The notes under the pieces were generated by a model. That model did not search any database. It was given only the letters and a program-made list of their open reading frames with translations, and had not been told where the DNA came from. Below are positions 36,283-44,613 of a DNA stretch of 64,000 nucleotides, piece after piece. The DNA is from UBA7330 sp043554545 (lineage in GTDB: Bacteria > Bacteroidota > Bacteroidia > Cytophagales > Cyclobacteriaceae). The stretch covers positions 434,001 to 498,000 of the forward strand of contig CP121337.1 of assembly GCA_043554545.1 (NCBI GenBank). The letters run 5' to 3'. Position 1 is the stretch's first letter, and each line of letters opens with the position of its first letter. Made by a program: the position numbers and the translations under genes.

Positions 36283-37203
36283 TTACTCAAACTGATTTTT
36301 AAAAAATGACATCATAGGGGATAAATATTGATTGTTATCGCCTAATCTAAAACCGTGGCCACCCTGATTGAAATATTTTATTTCAGACCTGATATCCAGA
36401 CTTATCATATTTTCATACATCTCCTGAGATTGTAGCCATGGTACTGTTTGATCGTCTTTACAATGCATAAAGAGCATTGGAGGATCATTTTTATCCAGGT
36501 GATTGATTGGAGAAGCTATTTTCCAGTGTTTGTTACCCTGAGCGTATGCGGGACCTATCCATTCGGTATTCGACTCAATTTTGGTGTCAACGTTAGGTTG
36601 TAGCGCAACTTGGGAACTGTCAGCAAACCTCGATATGAAGTCAAATACTCCGGCATATGCTACAGCTGCCTGTACCTTTCCTGAAATTTTCTGCTGTTCC
36701 TTGCCAAAGGAATTGTCTTCTGAAACTGTAAGCAACGCCGCTAATGTCCCACCAGCTGAGCGACCCATGGCGCCTATTTTATCAGGATTTATTGAATATT
36801 TGGAGCTGTTAGATCTAATGAACCGAACAGCGGATTTGATATCATCAATGGTTGTCGGGTACATATAATCCGGTTTGCCACGATATGAAATCAGTGCGGC
36901 AGCATAATTGCCGTTGGCAATGTATTCAGCAAAATACCGAAACCGCTGTCCATCCTGAGAAAAGAAACCACCACCCTGTATAACAACAATGCAGGGTATC
37001 AGTCCCGGAATTTCATTTGGTAAAAAAAGATCCAATGTTAATTGTGGATCTGATACGGAAAATGACAAATTCTCATATACAGTAAAAGAATTTTTATGTT
37101 CATCTTCTTGCTGTGGGAAAGCATTGAATGTGTATAAAATGAGGCAAAAAGTCAATAATCCTTTGAGAAAGCCAAATGCTTTTTGTTTGCTGTGAAAATT
37201 CAT
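36283..37203 (-). CDS. secreted alpha/beta hydrolase (esterase/lipase type)
   Basis: This 306-residue protein begins with a signal peptide (to about NAFPQQ) and has an alpha/beta-hydrolase fold of the BD-FAE/carbohydrate esterase-like kind. Visible are the oxyanion region VIQGGGFFSQDG, the nucleophile elbow MGRSAGGTLAALL (catalytic Ser), LFMHCKDDQTVP with the acid, and GGHGF with the His. Such enzymes remove acyl groups from polysaccharides or cleave peptides. It lies 200 bp upstream of the cytochrome operon on the same strand and may belong to the same glycan set. Confidence 0.86.
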   Translation of the reverse strand: MNFHSKQKAFGFLKGLLTFCLILYTFNAFPQQEDEHKNSFTVYENLSFSVSDPQLTLDLFLPNEIPGLIPCIVVIQGGGFFSQDGQRFRYFAEYIANGNYAAALISYRGKPDYMYPTTIDDIKSAVRFIRSNSSKYSINPDKIGAMGRSAGGTLAALLTVSEDNSFGKEQQKISGKVQAAVAYAGVFDFISRFADSSQVALQPNVDTKIESNTEWIGPAYAQGNKHWKIASPINHLDKNDPPMLFMHCKDDQTVPWLQSQEMYENMISLDIRSEIKYFNQGGHGFRLGDNNQYLSPMMSFFKNQFE

Positions 37204-37743
37204 GTTGTTGACGTTATGCTATGGCTTTGCTTTTCGAGATATGTATTTATGAATTTATATAAAAGCATTCAGATGTACAGCCAATTGAACTTTTATATTC
37301 CAGTCTTTAGTGCCAACGATGAGCAAGCATTTTTACTTTCATCCTGATGTAATGCTGAAGAAAAAAAGCCCCAGTTTATTATTTATCTAAAAGTATAATA
37401 TACCCAAGCCTTAATGGGAAAAAGGCAGGTTGAATGAATAAGGAGTTACGACTGAAATCAAATCCCCTGAGGGCAAAATGACTAATAATGAGAGGCATTC
37501 CATTAATAACCGACGATGATGGAATTGGAGGGTAATTGCATTTAGATCAGGTGGTATTTGTTTCTTATTAAAATGGCTAATCTTTCGTTGAGCATTTCTA
37601 TGTATGATTTCCTTTTTCGATTCTTAAGAAAGTAAACTTATCCAACTAGTTTGTTTCTGGTTTGCGCCTGCAATTTTCGACAGGTGAGTCATTTGCATTT
37701 AGGGGTTCAATATTTTAACTTATCAAGTTAAACCCATCACATT
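37204..37743. other. 540-bp divergent intergenic region
   Basis: No gene or gene remnant was recognised. The region separates the esterase gene (minus) from iorA (plus) and ends with the inverted repeat described at 37714-37732. The middle part is AT-rich with no coding pattern. Confidence 0.5.
37714..37732. promoter_or_regulatory. inverted repeat before the IorAB operon
   Basis: TTTAACTT-ATC-AAGTTAAA is a perfect 8-bp inverted repeat ending 11 bases before the iorA start. The position suits a repressor operator or a leader hairpin; no regulator gene is adjacent. Confidence 0.5.
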
Positions 37744-38193
37744 ATGGCGATAGCATTTAAACTTAATGACAAAGAAACAAGCCTGGAGGTAGATCCCAGC
37801 ATGCCGCTCTTGTGGGCGATCAGGGATTTTGCAGGGTTGACTGGCACCAAATTTTCCTGTGGGATTGCACAATGTGGTGCCTGCACGGTCCTTATGGACG
37901 GCATTCCCATCCGATCCTGTGTGATGCCGGTATCAGCTGTTGCCGGAAAGTCTATCACAACGATAGAAGGTTTATCAGAAAATAATGATCACCCGGTTCA
38001 AAAAGCATGGATAGATGCCCAGGTACCCCAATGCGGATATTGTCAATCGGGTCAGATCCTAAGTGCAGCTGCGCTTTTGGAAAAAAATCCTAATCCGAAC
38101 GATGAAGAAATTAATCAGGCCATGAGTAGCGTGCTGTGCCGTTGTGGAACTTATCCAAGGGTCCGGAAGGCCATTAAACTTGCCAGCAAATGA
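37744..38193 (+). CDS. iorA: (2Fe-2S) subunit of molybdenum hydroxylase (isoquinoline 1-oxidoreductase alpha type)
   Basis: The 149-residue protein has the two-cluster layout of xanthine-oxidase-family small subunits. The plant-ferredoxin cluster is FSCGIAQCGACTV with a further Cys in IRSCVMP, and the second cluster is QCGYCQSGQ and LCRCGTYPR. Electrons pass from the molybdenum site of the partner subunit through these clusters to an acceptor. It overlaps iorB by four bases. The partner's Tat signal suggests the complex is exported, with IorA carried along. Confidence 0.9.
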   Translation: MAIAFKLNDKETSLEVDPSMPLLWAIRDFAGLTGTKFSCGIAQCGACTVLMDGIPIRSCVMPVSAVAGKSITTIEGLSENNDHPVQKAWIDAQVPQCGYCQSGQILSAAALLEKNPNPNDEEINQAMSSVLCRCGTYPRVRKAIKLASK

Positions 38194-40337
38194 AAAAGAA
38201 AGCCCTAACACCCAAAATATCCAGGAGGAAATTTGTGCAACTTTCTTCAGGTACCTCTGCTTTACTGATGGTTGGCTTTATCCCTTCAATGGGAAATAAG
38301 CAGATTGCCAACCTCTCGGGAGAAGTTGTGAATACTCCAATCAATCAATTCATTTCTATAGATACGGATGGCCTCATTACCCTCTTCAATCACCGTCCGG
38401 AGATGGGGCAGGGAACTTTTCAGTCCATTCCAATGATCCTGGCTGAAGAGCTTGAAGCAGATATTTCGAAGGTGAAAATTGTTCAGTCTGAAGCCAATTC
38501 AAAGCTGTATGGGCGACAGATGGTGGTGGGTAGCCACAGCATACAGAGTGAGTTTATGAATTGCCGCCGAATGGGGGCTGCCGCAAAAGAAATGCTGGTC
38601 AGCGCCGCCGCGGATACCTGGGGCGTTCCTGTCAGTGAATGTCAGGCAATCGATGGAATGGTGAAGCATACTAAATCTGGTAAAGTGCTACCTTATGGGG
38701 CATTGGTCTCCAAAGCTACTCAGCAGAAAGCGCCGCAAAACCCTCAATTAAAATCGGTAGCTGATTTTAAAGTGATTGGTCAACCAGTCAGGCGAAGGGA
38801 TATTCCACTAAAGACAGATGGCTCAGCCAAATTTGGGATCGACATTCAGGTGCCCGGGATGCTGTATGCCTCCGTTCAAAGGTCCCCGGTCTTCCTGGGA
38901 AAAGTAGTGAGCTTCAATAAGGAGGAGGTCCTGAAAATGCCAGGGGTGACCCATGTTTTTAAAACCAGCCGCGAGTTGTTCGGGAGAGATCGGGAAGGGG
39001 TGGCCGTACTTGGAGAAAACTATTGGGCCGCATATCAAGGAAGAAAAGCTTTGAAAATCAATTGGGACCATCAGGGACTGGATGCAGTTACATCAGAAAC
39101 CATCCGAAAAGACTATGTAAAGGCTTCTGGTGAGCAAGGTAATGTTCTTCATGAAAGTGGCAACCCTGAGGAAGTATTGAGCAATGCTTTGAACGTATAT
39201 GAAGCCACTTACGAGATGCCTTATCAGGCGCATGTGCCGATGGAGCCGATGAATGCCATTGTAGATGCCAGAGCTGACTCAGCCGAATTTTGGGGCTCTA
39301 CTCAAAACCCGAATGGGACAAAATCTTTTTTGGCCAAATTCCTCAACGTTCCCGAAGACAAGGTCAAGATCAACTATACTTTTATGGGAGGTGGTTTTGG
39401 GCGAAGGTCCCGCACGGATGTAGCCGAAGAGGCTGCTGATCTGTCCAAAAAATCTGGAAAACCGGTGAAGGTGATCTGGACGCGTGAGGATGACCAGACC
39501 GCCGGTCCATTTCGTGCTGCTTCGATCAATAAATGTCGCGCAGTTTTGAAGCAGGGAAAAATCGAAGCCCTGGAGCATAAGATTGTGGCACAGGAGATAC
39601 GCAACCAGACCGGATCAAATATGAGGGCTGGTGGACAACTCATGGGTGGCGTGAATACCGACTATGCCATTCCGCACGTTTCGGTGAAAGGTGTTTTGCA
39701 AAAGCATCATGTACCTATTTCCTATTGGCGGGCGGTTTACCATTCCACCAATCCTTTTGCGCATGAATCCTTCATAGACGAACTGGCCATTAATGCCGGG
39801 AAAGACCCATTGGAATTCAGGTTGGCCATGGTGCAGGATCATCCGAGGTTTAAGCGTGTTCTGGAAGAGGTGCGCAGGATTACCCAATGGGAAAATAAGC
39901 CAGACGGAGTAGGTAGAGGAATAGCCATTGCCACGCGCTCGGGCGCTCATTTTGCCATGGTTGTAGATGTGGTAAAACATGATAAAGGGATCAAAGTACA
40001 AAAGATTACAACTGCCCTTGATCTGGGAATATGTATTAACCCCGACACAGTCAGGGCACAGACGGAAGGCTCCATCGTCATGGGGCTGGGTGCAGCGCTT
40101 TATGGACTAACCATCGAAAAGGGAGCCATTGCAGAGCAAAACTGGCACCAGTATCCATTACTTAGAATTAACCAATGTCCGGAGATTGAGACCCATATTT
40201 TAGCGAGTGAGGCCGAGCCTGATGGAGCAGGGGAGAGTGGATTGCCGACTGTGGCACCCGCCCTGGCCAACGCGATCTACGACCTGACAGGAAAGCGGAT
40301 CAGGAAGTTGCCGTTGGACCTGGAGACAATAAGTTAG
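38190..40337 (+). CDS. iorB: molybdopterin-binding large subunit (isoquinoline 1-oxidoreductase beta type)
   Basis: A 715-residue xanthine dehydrogenase-type large subunit in the IorB/aldehyde-dehydrogenase form. It begins with a Tat signal (SRRKFVQLSSGTSALL) and has molybdopterin-binding motifs: PEMGQGTFQSIPM, MGGGFGRRSRTD, and the C-terminal GAGESGLPTVAPALANAI with the conserved Glu. Members hydroxylate N-heterocycles or oxidise aldehydes; the substrate here is unknown. The Tat leader indicates assembly in the cytoplasm and export with IorA. No Moco-maturation gene is nearby. Confidence 0.9.
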   Translation: MKKKALTPKISRRKFVQLSSGTSALLMVGFIPSMGNKQIANLSGEVVNTPINQFISIDTDGLITLFNHRPEMGQGTFQSIPMILAEELEADISKVKIVQSEANSKLYGRQMVVGSHSIQSEFMNCRRMGAAAKEMLVSAAADTWGVPVSECQAIDGMVKHTKSGKVLPYGALVSKATQQKAPQNPQLKSVADFKVIGQPVRRRDIPLKTDGSAKFGIDIQVPGMLYASVQRSPVFLGKVVSFNKEEVLKMPGVTHVFKTSRELFGRDREGVAVLGENYWAAYQGRKALKINWDHQGLDAVTSETIRKDYVKASGEQGNVLHESGNPEEVLSNALNVYEATYEMPYQAHVPMEPMNAIVDARADSAEFWGSTQNPNGTKSFLAKFLNVPEDKVKINYTFMGGGFGRRSRTDVAEEAADLSKKSGKPVKVIWTREDDQTAGPFRAASINKCRAVLKQGKIEALEHKIVAQEIRNQTGSNMRAGGQLMGGVNTDYAIPHVSVKGVLQKHHVPISYWRAVYHSTNPFAHESFIDELAINAGKDPLEFRLAMVQDHPRFKRVLEEVRRITQWENKPDGVGRGIAIATRSGAHFAMVVDVVKHDKGIKVQKITTALDLGICINPDTVRAQTEGSIVMGLGAALYGLTIEKGAIAEQNWHQYPLLRINQCPEIETHILASEAEPDGAGESGLPTVAPALANAIYDLTGKRIRKLPLDLETIS

Positions 40338-40450
40338 GACGTAAGCTGCCAGTGGATTCAATCATCTGCGAAGGAAAGATTGATGAGCTTGATTTCATAC
40401 CTGTACATGCTTACCAAAGACCAGTGGGTAGGAATTAATGCTTGTCATTT

Positions 40451-41158
40451 TTAGTCTTTCCCAAACACCATACAATGTTGCCAGGGCAGATTGTCTATGT
40501 TTTCCTGCAGTGTTAGACCAACGGCCTCCATTTCCTTTATCGCCTGATCTTCCGTCATTTTGTGAAGCGGTTTGATAGGTACGCTTTTATCTTCAGCTCT
40601 ATACTCGATCAAATACACCTTGCCATTCGGTTTCAAGGCCTTAGATATGCTTTGCATCATCTCATAAGGATAATTAAACTCATGGTAGACATCCACCATC
40701 AATACTTTGTCCACGCTGTTTTCTGGGAGTTTGGTGCTCTGTTCACTACCCTGAATGAGTGTGATGTTTTCGATGCCACTGTCTTCCTTCTTGCTTTTGA
40801 TGGCGGCCAACATTTCTTTCTGAATGTCGACGGCAAAGACTTTTCCTTCTTTTACAAGTGGCGCCATTTTAAAGACATGGTAGCCTGAGCCTGCTCCAAT
40901 ATCGGCAATAACTTCTTTAGCCTGTATGTTCATGTTTTGTATGAGTCGGGAAGTGTTTTCTTCTTTTTCCCGGCTGTCACGCTCTAGCCAAGTCATTCCC
41001 TGATAACCCATCACATGCGCGATTTCTCTGTCCATATACCACTTGCCTATACCATCGTAGCTTCCTTTTTTAAAGCTGTATCGTTGATCTTCCTGCTGCG
41101 CGTGACAGGCACTAGAAAGGAGTAATAAGAGTAAGAGATAACTTGTTTGTCTTAGCAT
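40451..41158 (-). CDS. exported class I SAM-dependent methyltransferase-like protein
   Basis: The 235-residue protein has a strong lipoprotein or signal peptide (LLLLLLSSAC, Cys18) before a class I methyltransferase fold: motif I IADIGAGSGYHVFKMA, then FAVDIQKE (motif II), DKVLMVDVYHEF and GKVYLIEYRAED. Similar exported methyltransferase-like proteins occur in Bacteroidota and Planctomycetota. SAM is not expected in the periplasm, so the role is unclear. The gene is convergent with iorB and 78 bp from the next minus-strand gene. Confidence 0.82.
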   Translation of the reverse strand: MLRQTSYLLLLLLLSSACHAQQEDQRYSFKKGSYDGIGKWYMDREIAHVMGYQGMTWLERDSREKEENTSRLIQNMNIQAKEVIADIGAGSGYHVFKMAPLVKEGKVFAVDIQKEMLAAIKSKKEDSGIENITLIQGSEQSTKLPENSVDKVLMVDVYHEFNYPYEMMQSISKALKPNGKVYLIEYRAEDKSVPIKPLHKMTEDQAIKEMEAVGLTLQENIDNLPWQHCMVFGKD

Positions 41159-41234
41159 ATGTGTTTAACACCGAAAATGGGAAAGCTGTTTGAATATACA
41201 ACCAGGAACTTTGTTTTTTGTGTTGCAAAAGCTC

Positions 41235-41254
41235 GCTCAGTTTGCATATTCATT
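41235..41254. repeat. 20-bp flanking repeat, copy 1
   Basis: GCTCAGTTTGCATATTCATT, covering the stop and last codons of the lipoprotein gene at 41237. An identical 20-mer lies at 57021-57040, just beyond the end of the cytochrome gene. Confidence 0.8.
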
Positions 41255-42340
41255 TGCGTATTTAGCTTCACTCTGAAAGCTATTTGACCAGGTTGAGAAA
41301 GCGGGTCTCTCTGTTTCATTTTCATCCAAAAGTCCAGTATCTCTCCATATCTGTCCCAGATCCTTAACCGCATCAGGAAAGGTTTCCCAAAGCGCGTCAT
41401 AATCCCTATGAGCCCACCAAATGATGAATTTGTAATCCTCAGTTTCTGCATTCGCAAGTAAAGTCTCTAAATAGTCGTTTTGTTCGTTTTCGTTCCCATC
41501 AATGGATACCTTTAGATTTGGTATTACCAGGTTTTCTGCAATGTGAGCCGTTTCAACAAATGCAATCGGCAAGTCGGTATGCGCATGTAAAAAGTCAAAC
41601 ACTTGTTGAAACATGGCTTTTGAATGGAGGTTTTTTAAAAAAGGATAAAAGCTGATTGCTGCAAAATCATTTTGATTGACATGATTTATGATATCATCGA
41701 TATAAGCCTGTGGATCTAAAACATCTGGTTCATACAAATTATGCAGTGAAATTGATTCTGCGATTTTTAAGTCAGGATAAGACTGTTTTATGCTGGATTT
41801 AACATCAGCAATTAAGTTTTTATAAGCCCCCCATTTTTCTGGAGACCTAAGTCTCAATTCATTGACCTCAATGACAATAACCAAATAATCAGGATTCAAT
41901 TCACTAACCAAATAGCTGATGTGTTTTAAATAGGCGTTTTTGATATGAGCATCATCCAGGTTGGTATAGGAGGGTGTAGAGCCATCAAAGTCTGAAGCTA
42001 GTTCATCCCTGTTTGAGGTAAGTAAGCTGACCGAGAGTAATAATTGTTTATCAGAAATTTTTCTATTCACTCGTCCTGCAATTTCACTTATAAATTCCGT
42101 AGGTAGCGCTTTGTCATTGATCCAGGCATCCCATGGTATACGGTTATCAATGTGTTCAGCATATATATCTGCATTATTCGCAATAAATAAGTAGGTGTTA
42201 TTCACGTCTTCCAGATTTGGTCCGTAGCTCCATGTTGTGAACCCCATCTTAAAGCTCCTTTCTTTCTTCATAGTTGGTTCTTCCTTTGAACAGCCGAAGA
42301 GAAAGAGTACGGTAAGGATTATAAAAATTTGTTGCTTCAT
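41237..42340 (-). CDS. clan GH-A-like TIM-barrel lipoprotein
   Basis: The start at 42340 begins a lipoprotein leader (FLFGC); an ATG at 42370 would add ten residues. The 367-residue protein looks like a glycoside-hydrolase-type TIM barrel. VIVIEVNELRLR carries the Asn-Glu pair found at the fourth strand of clan GH-A enzymes, and PIAFVETAHIAE carries a glutamate where the seventh-strand nucleophile sits. AISFYPFLKN and WWAHRDYDALW (aromatic strand eight) also fit; the closest general resemblance is to GH53-like barrels. I cannot name a family with confidence. Its stop lies in a 20-bp repeat shared with the cytochrome locus at 57 kb. Confidence 0.65.
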   Translation of the reverse strand: MKQQIFIILTVLFLFGCSKEEPTMKKERSFKMGFTTWSYGPNLEDVNNTYLFIANNADIYAEHIDNRIPWDAWINDKALPTEFISEIAGRVNRKISDKQLLLSVSLLTSNRDELASDFDGSTPSYTNLDDAHIKNAYLKHISYLVSELNPDYLVIVIEVNELRLRSPEKWGAYKNLIADVKSSIKQSYPDLKIAESISLHNLYEPDVLDPQAYIDDIINHVNQNDFAAISFYPFLKNLHSKAMFQQVFDFLHAHTDLPIAFVETAHIAENLVIPNLKVSIDGNENEQNDYLETLLANAETEDYKFIIWWAHRDYDALWETFPDAVKDLGQIWRDTGLLDENETERPAFSTWSNSFQSEAKYANEYAN

Positions 42341-42391
42341 TCCTGAAATATTGTGGCTAACATTTGCCATGAAAATAATTTCACTTATTTC

Positions 42392-42461
42392 CGTTTAAAG
42401 CGACAACCTGTTAGGCGTTGCTTGCTAAAAATAGGATATTTCTATGGTTTTTACTAAAGAG
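42392..42461. repeat. 70-bp dispersed repeat, copy X
   Basis: This segment aligns with 58160-58229 over its whole length at about 54 of 71 positions. The best core is TTAGGCGTTGCTTGCTAAAAATA against TTAGACGTTACCTGCTAAAAATA, with ACTAAAGAG against ACCAAAGAG at the end. Both copies lie upstream of a minus-strand gene whose other side carries the shared 20-mer. Confidence 0.7.
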
Positions 42462-42547
42462 ATATATCCCACAATACATCAGGCAAATTTATTAGTATCA
42501 CATCATGTCCTAATTCTTTTTCCTTGATTGACATTAAGGAAAAAGAT

Positions 42548-43033
42548 ATGGAAAAGAACATAAACACTGATAAAGAAGTAACAAGCATCAGCGCTGAAAT
42601 TGGAATCAACAAGTCCAAAGAGCAGGTATGGGAGGTGCTTAAAGAGATTGGAGCTATTCAGAACTTTCATCCTTTGATTAAAAAATCAGCAACAACCACG
42701 GCCCTTAAAAGTGGCATGGGTGCAAAGCGATCTTGTGAATTGTTGCCTATGGGACAAATGATTGAAGAGGTAGTAGCATGGAACGAGCGAAAATCATTTA
42801 CCATGGAGGTAATTGGAGGTAGCATGCTCCCTCCATATGTTTTTATGAGGGGACGGATTGAATTGTTCGAATCAGACAATCAAACCATAGTAAATTTTAC
42901 CTTTTCGTATAAGCTGAAATTTGGGATGCTTGGGAAGTTGATGAACATCTTACTTATCAAACCACAATTTGAAAAAGCTCCACCTAAATATGTTGACGGA
43001 CTGAAAAAATATGTCGAAGCGCTATCTCATTAA
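42548..43033 (+). CDS. SRPBCC family protein (START/polyketide-cyclase-like)
   Basis: The ATG at 42548 is chosen because AAGGA lies just upstream; an in-frame TTG at 42524 is weaker. The 161-residue product has the SRPBCC helix-grip fold of the polyketide_cyc2 type: a first strand and helix with NKSKEQVWEVLKEIGAIQNFHP, later FTMEVIGGSMLPPY and the C-terminal helix. These proteins bind hydrophobic ligands; many are uncharacterised. It converges with the sigma factor gene, overlapping by 12 bases. Cytoplasmic; function unknown. Confidence 0.8.
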   Translation: MEKNINTDKEVTSISAEIGINKSKEQVWEVLKEIGAIQNFHPLIKKSATTTALKSGMGAKRSCELLPMGQMIEEVVAWNERKSFTMEVIGGSMLPPYVFMRGRIELFESDNQTIVNFTFSYKLKFGMLGKLMNILLIKPQFEKAPPKYVDGLKKYVEALSH

Positions 43034-44239
43034 GCTTCTGATAAGCGCTTGTTCATGTGGGGTGTTAGATAATTTCAAGGCTGTTTTGAGGGACGAATTA
43101 GATTTTTCCTTTTCATTCAATTCAGCCTGAAATACACCTAATGCGGTGAAGTAATTTGGGTTTTTCTGTAATTCAGGGATATCGAATAATTCGAGTAAAT
43201 CCGAAAGTGCTTCTTCCTTATTGATTCCATAAAATTTTGAGATGGCTTTATTGAGGAACACGATTGGGGTAGGGGCTATTTTTTCAAGCAGCTTGTATTG
43301 TTTATAAATACTACCCCAATTGGTAGATTCAAAGCTATCTGCCAGGCAATGCTCTGCGGATATTCCAGCTTGTAGGTGATATACGCTAATTTCGATTCCT
43401 GTGGATGCTTGCTTGAGATAATCTACGCCATCTGTTATCAGGTTTTTATCCCAGATTCTTCTGTCTTGCTCAGCAAGTATGATAATAGCCCCTTTCTGAT
43501 CAATCCGACTTTCAAAACGAGCTACGGAGAGCAGCATCAATGATAAAAGGGCTTTTGCTTGGGTGGATGTTGGGAAATGCTCAATAATTTCTTTGACTAA
43601 CCGGATTGCTTCAAAGCATAAATCCATTCGAATTAGTTTTTCACTATGTACTGAATAATAGCCCTCGTTAAAAAGCAGATATAAAGTTGCAAAAACATTG
43701 TCTAGCCTTTCCATCAAATCTTCATCAGGGGGGAGGTGAAAAATGATGCTTTTATCTCGGAATTTTTGTTTTGCTCGATACAGCCTTTTGTTGATGATTG
43801 ATTCAGATGTATGTAATGCGTTGGCAATTTCCACAATGCTCAAACCACACAAGCTCTTTAAGGCCAAAGCAATTTGTGATTCTTTCGGAAGAAGCGGATG
43901 ACAGCAGGTAAAGATCATTTTTAGCGTGCTATCTTTTTCAATGGTTTCATTGAATGAAATACCAGTATCTAAATTGGGGACTATTTTGGTTTTGAAGTTT
44001 TGATTTCGCTTGAGAAAGTTGATCATTTTCTTTTTTGCTACATCCATCAACCATCCCTCAGGGTTCTTCGGTATTGCCTGGATACTCCATTTTTCCATCG
44101 CTTCAACCAATGTATCCTGAACTATATCCTCAGCAGTCTCGACTTCGCTTAACCCGAAATAACTGGTAAGGATAGCCGTCATTTTTGCATAATTATGCCT
44201 AAAAAAATGCTCCGCAAGATGATTTTTGGCTTCAGACAT
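43022..44239 (-). CDS. ECF sigma factor of the ECF42 type
   Basis: A 405-residue protein with sigma region 2 (AEDIVQDTLVEAMEKW, PEGWLMDVAKKKMINFLKR) and region 4 (CGLSIVEIANALHTSESIINKRLYRAKQKFR), followed by a long C-terminal helical, TPR-like extension of about 200 residues with the NEGYYS block. That extension and the partner gene directly upstream (DGPF/YCII protein, one base away) are the defining features of ECF42. Known ECF42 factors have no classical anti-sigma factor and activate DGPF genes, including their own partner. It is not a housekeeping sigma factor. Confidence 0.9.
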   Translation of the reverse strand: MSEAKNHLAEHFFRHNYAKMTAILTSYFGLSEVETAEDIVQDTLVEAMEKWSIQAIPKNPEGWLMDVAKKKMINFLKRNQNFKTKIVPNLDTGISFNETIEKDSTLKMIFTCCHPLLPKESQIALALKSLCGLSIVEIANALHTSESIINKRLYRAKQKFRDKSIIFHLPPDEDLMERLDNVFATLYLLFNEGYYSVHSEKLIRMDLCFEAIRLVKEIIEHFPTSTQAKALLSLMLLSVARFESRIDQKGAIIILAEQDRRIWDKNLITDGVDYLKQASTGIEISVYHLQAGISAEHCLADSFESTNWGSIYKQYKLLEKIAPTPIVFLNKAISKFYGINKEEALSDLLELFDIPELQKNPNYFTALGVFQAELNEKEKSNSSLKTALKLSNTPHEQALIRSLMR

Positions 44240-44240
44240 C

Positions 44241-44561
44241 CTAAATCATTGGGCGTACGAATATCTCAAAGTAGTTCAATAGTGGGGAGGTATTCGAGAT
44301 ACCTATGGCTTCCTTCAAATCTTTGGCTTGGATTATGATAAAACCTGCAATGATTTCTTTGGACTCAAGGAACGGGCCATCCATGGCTATTTCATCTTTG
44401 TTACGGATGTGTGCACCATCGGGCTCCAATCGATTATCTGTAATGTAGTGCTCTTCAATGGAGGCAATCCATTCCCTGTATTCCTCTAGTCTTCTTTGAA
44501 GTTTTTCAGGTGAATAGTCAAGCTCTTTTTTTCCTTTGAGTAAAATTAAAAACTGTTTCAT
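44241..44561 (-). CDS. DGPF/YCII-domain protein, partner of ECF42 sigma factor
   Basis: The 106-residue protein has the YCII-related fold with the DGPF signature (AMDGPFLESKEIIAGF) and an EIFVRPM ending. It precedes the sigma factor gene by one base. DGPF proteins occur with ECF42 sigma factors across phyla and are usually targets of that sigma factor. Enzymatic activity is not established. Confidence 0.9.
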   Translation of the reverse strand: MKQFLILLKGKKELDYSPEKLQRRLEEYREWIASIEEHYITDNRLEPDGAHIRNKDEIAMDGPFLESKEIIAGFIIIQAKDLKEAIGISNTSPLLNYFEIFVRPMI

Positions 44562-44613
44562 TTGTAGGCTCTTTTTAAATGGTTATTGAGAGGATTGATC
44601 TGAAAAGATCAGA

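Noticed and set aside
40335..40425. A possible fourth copy of the dispersed element after iorB
   Set aside because: Some short words match (TTAGGACGT, CTTACCAAAGA), but spacing is about 35 bp too long and part lies in the iorB stop codon.
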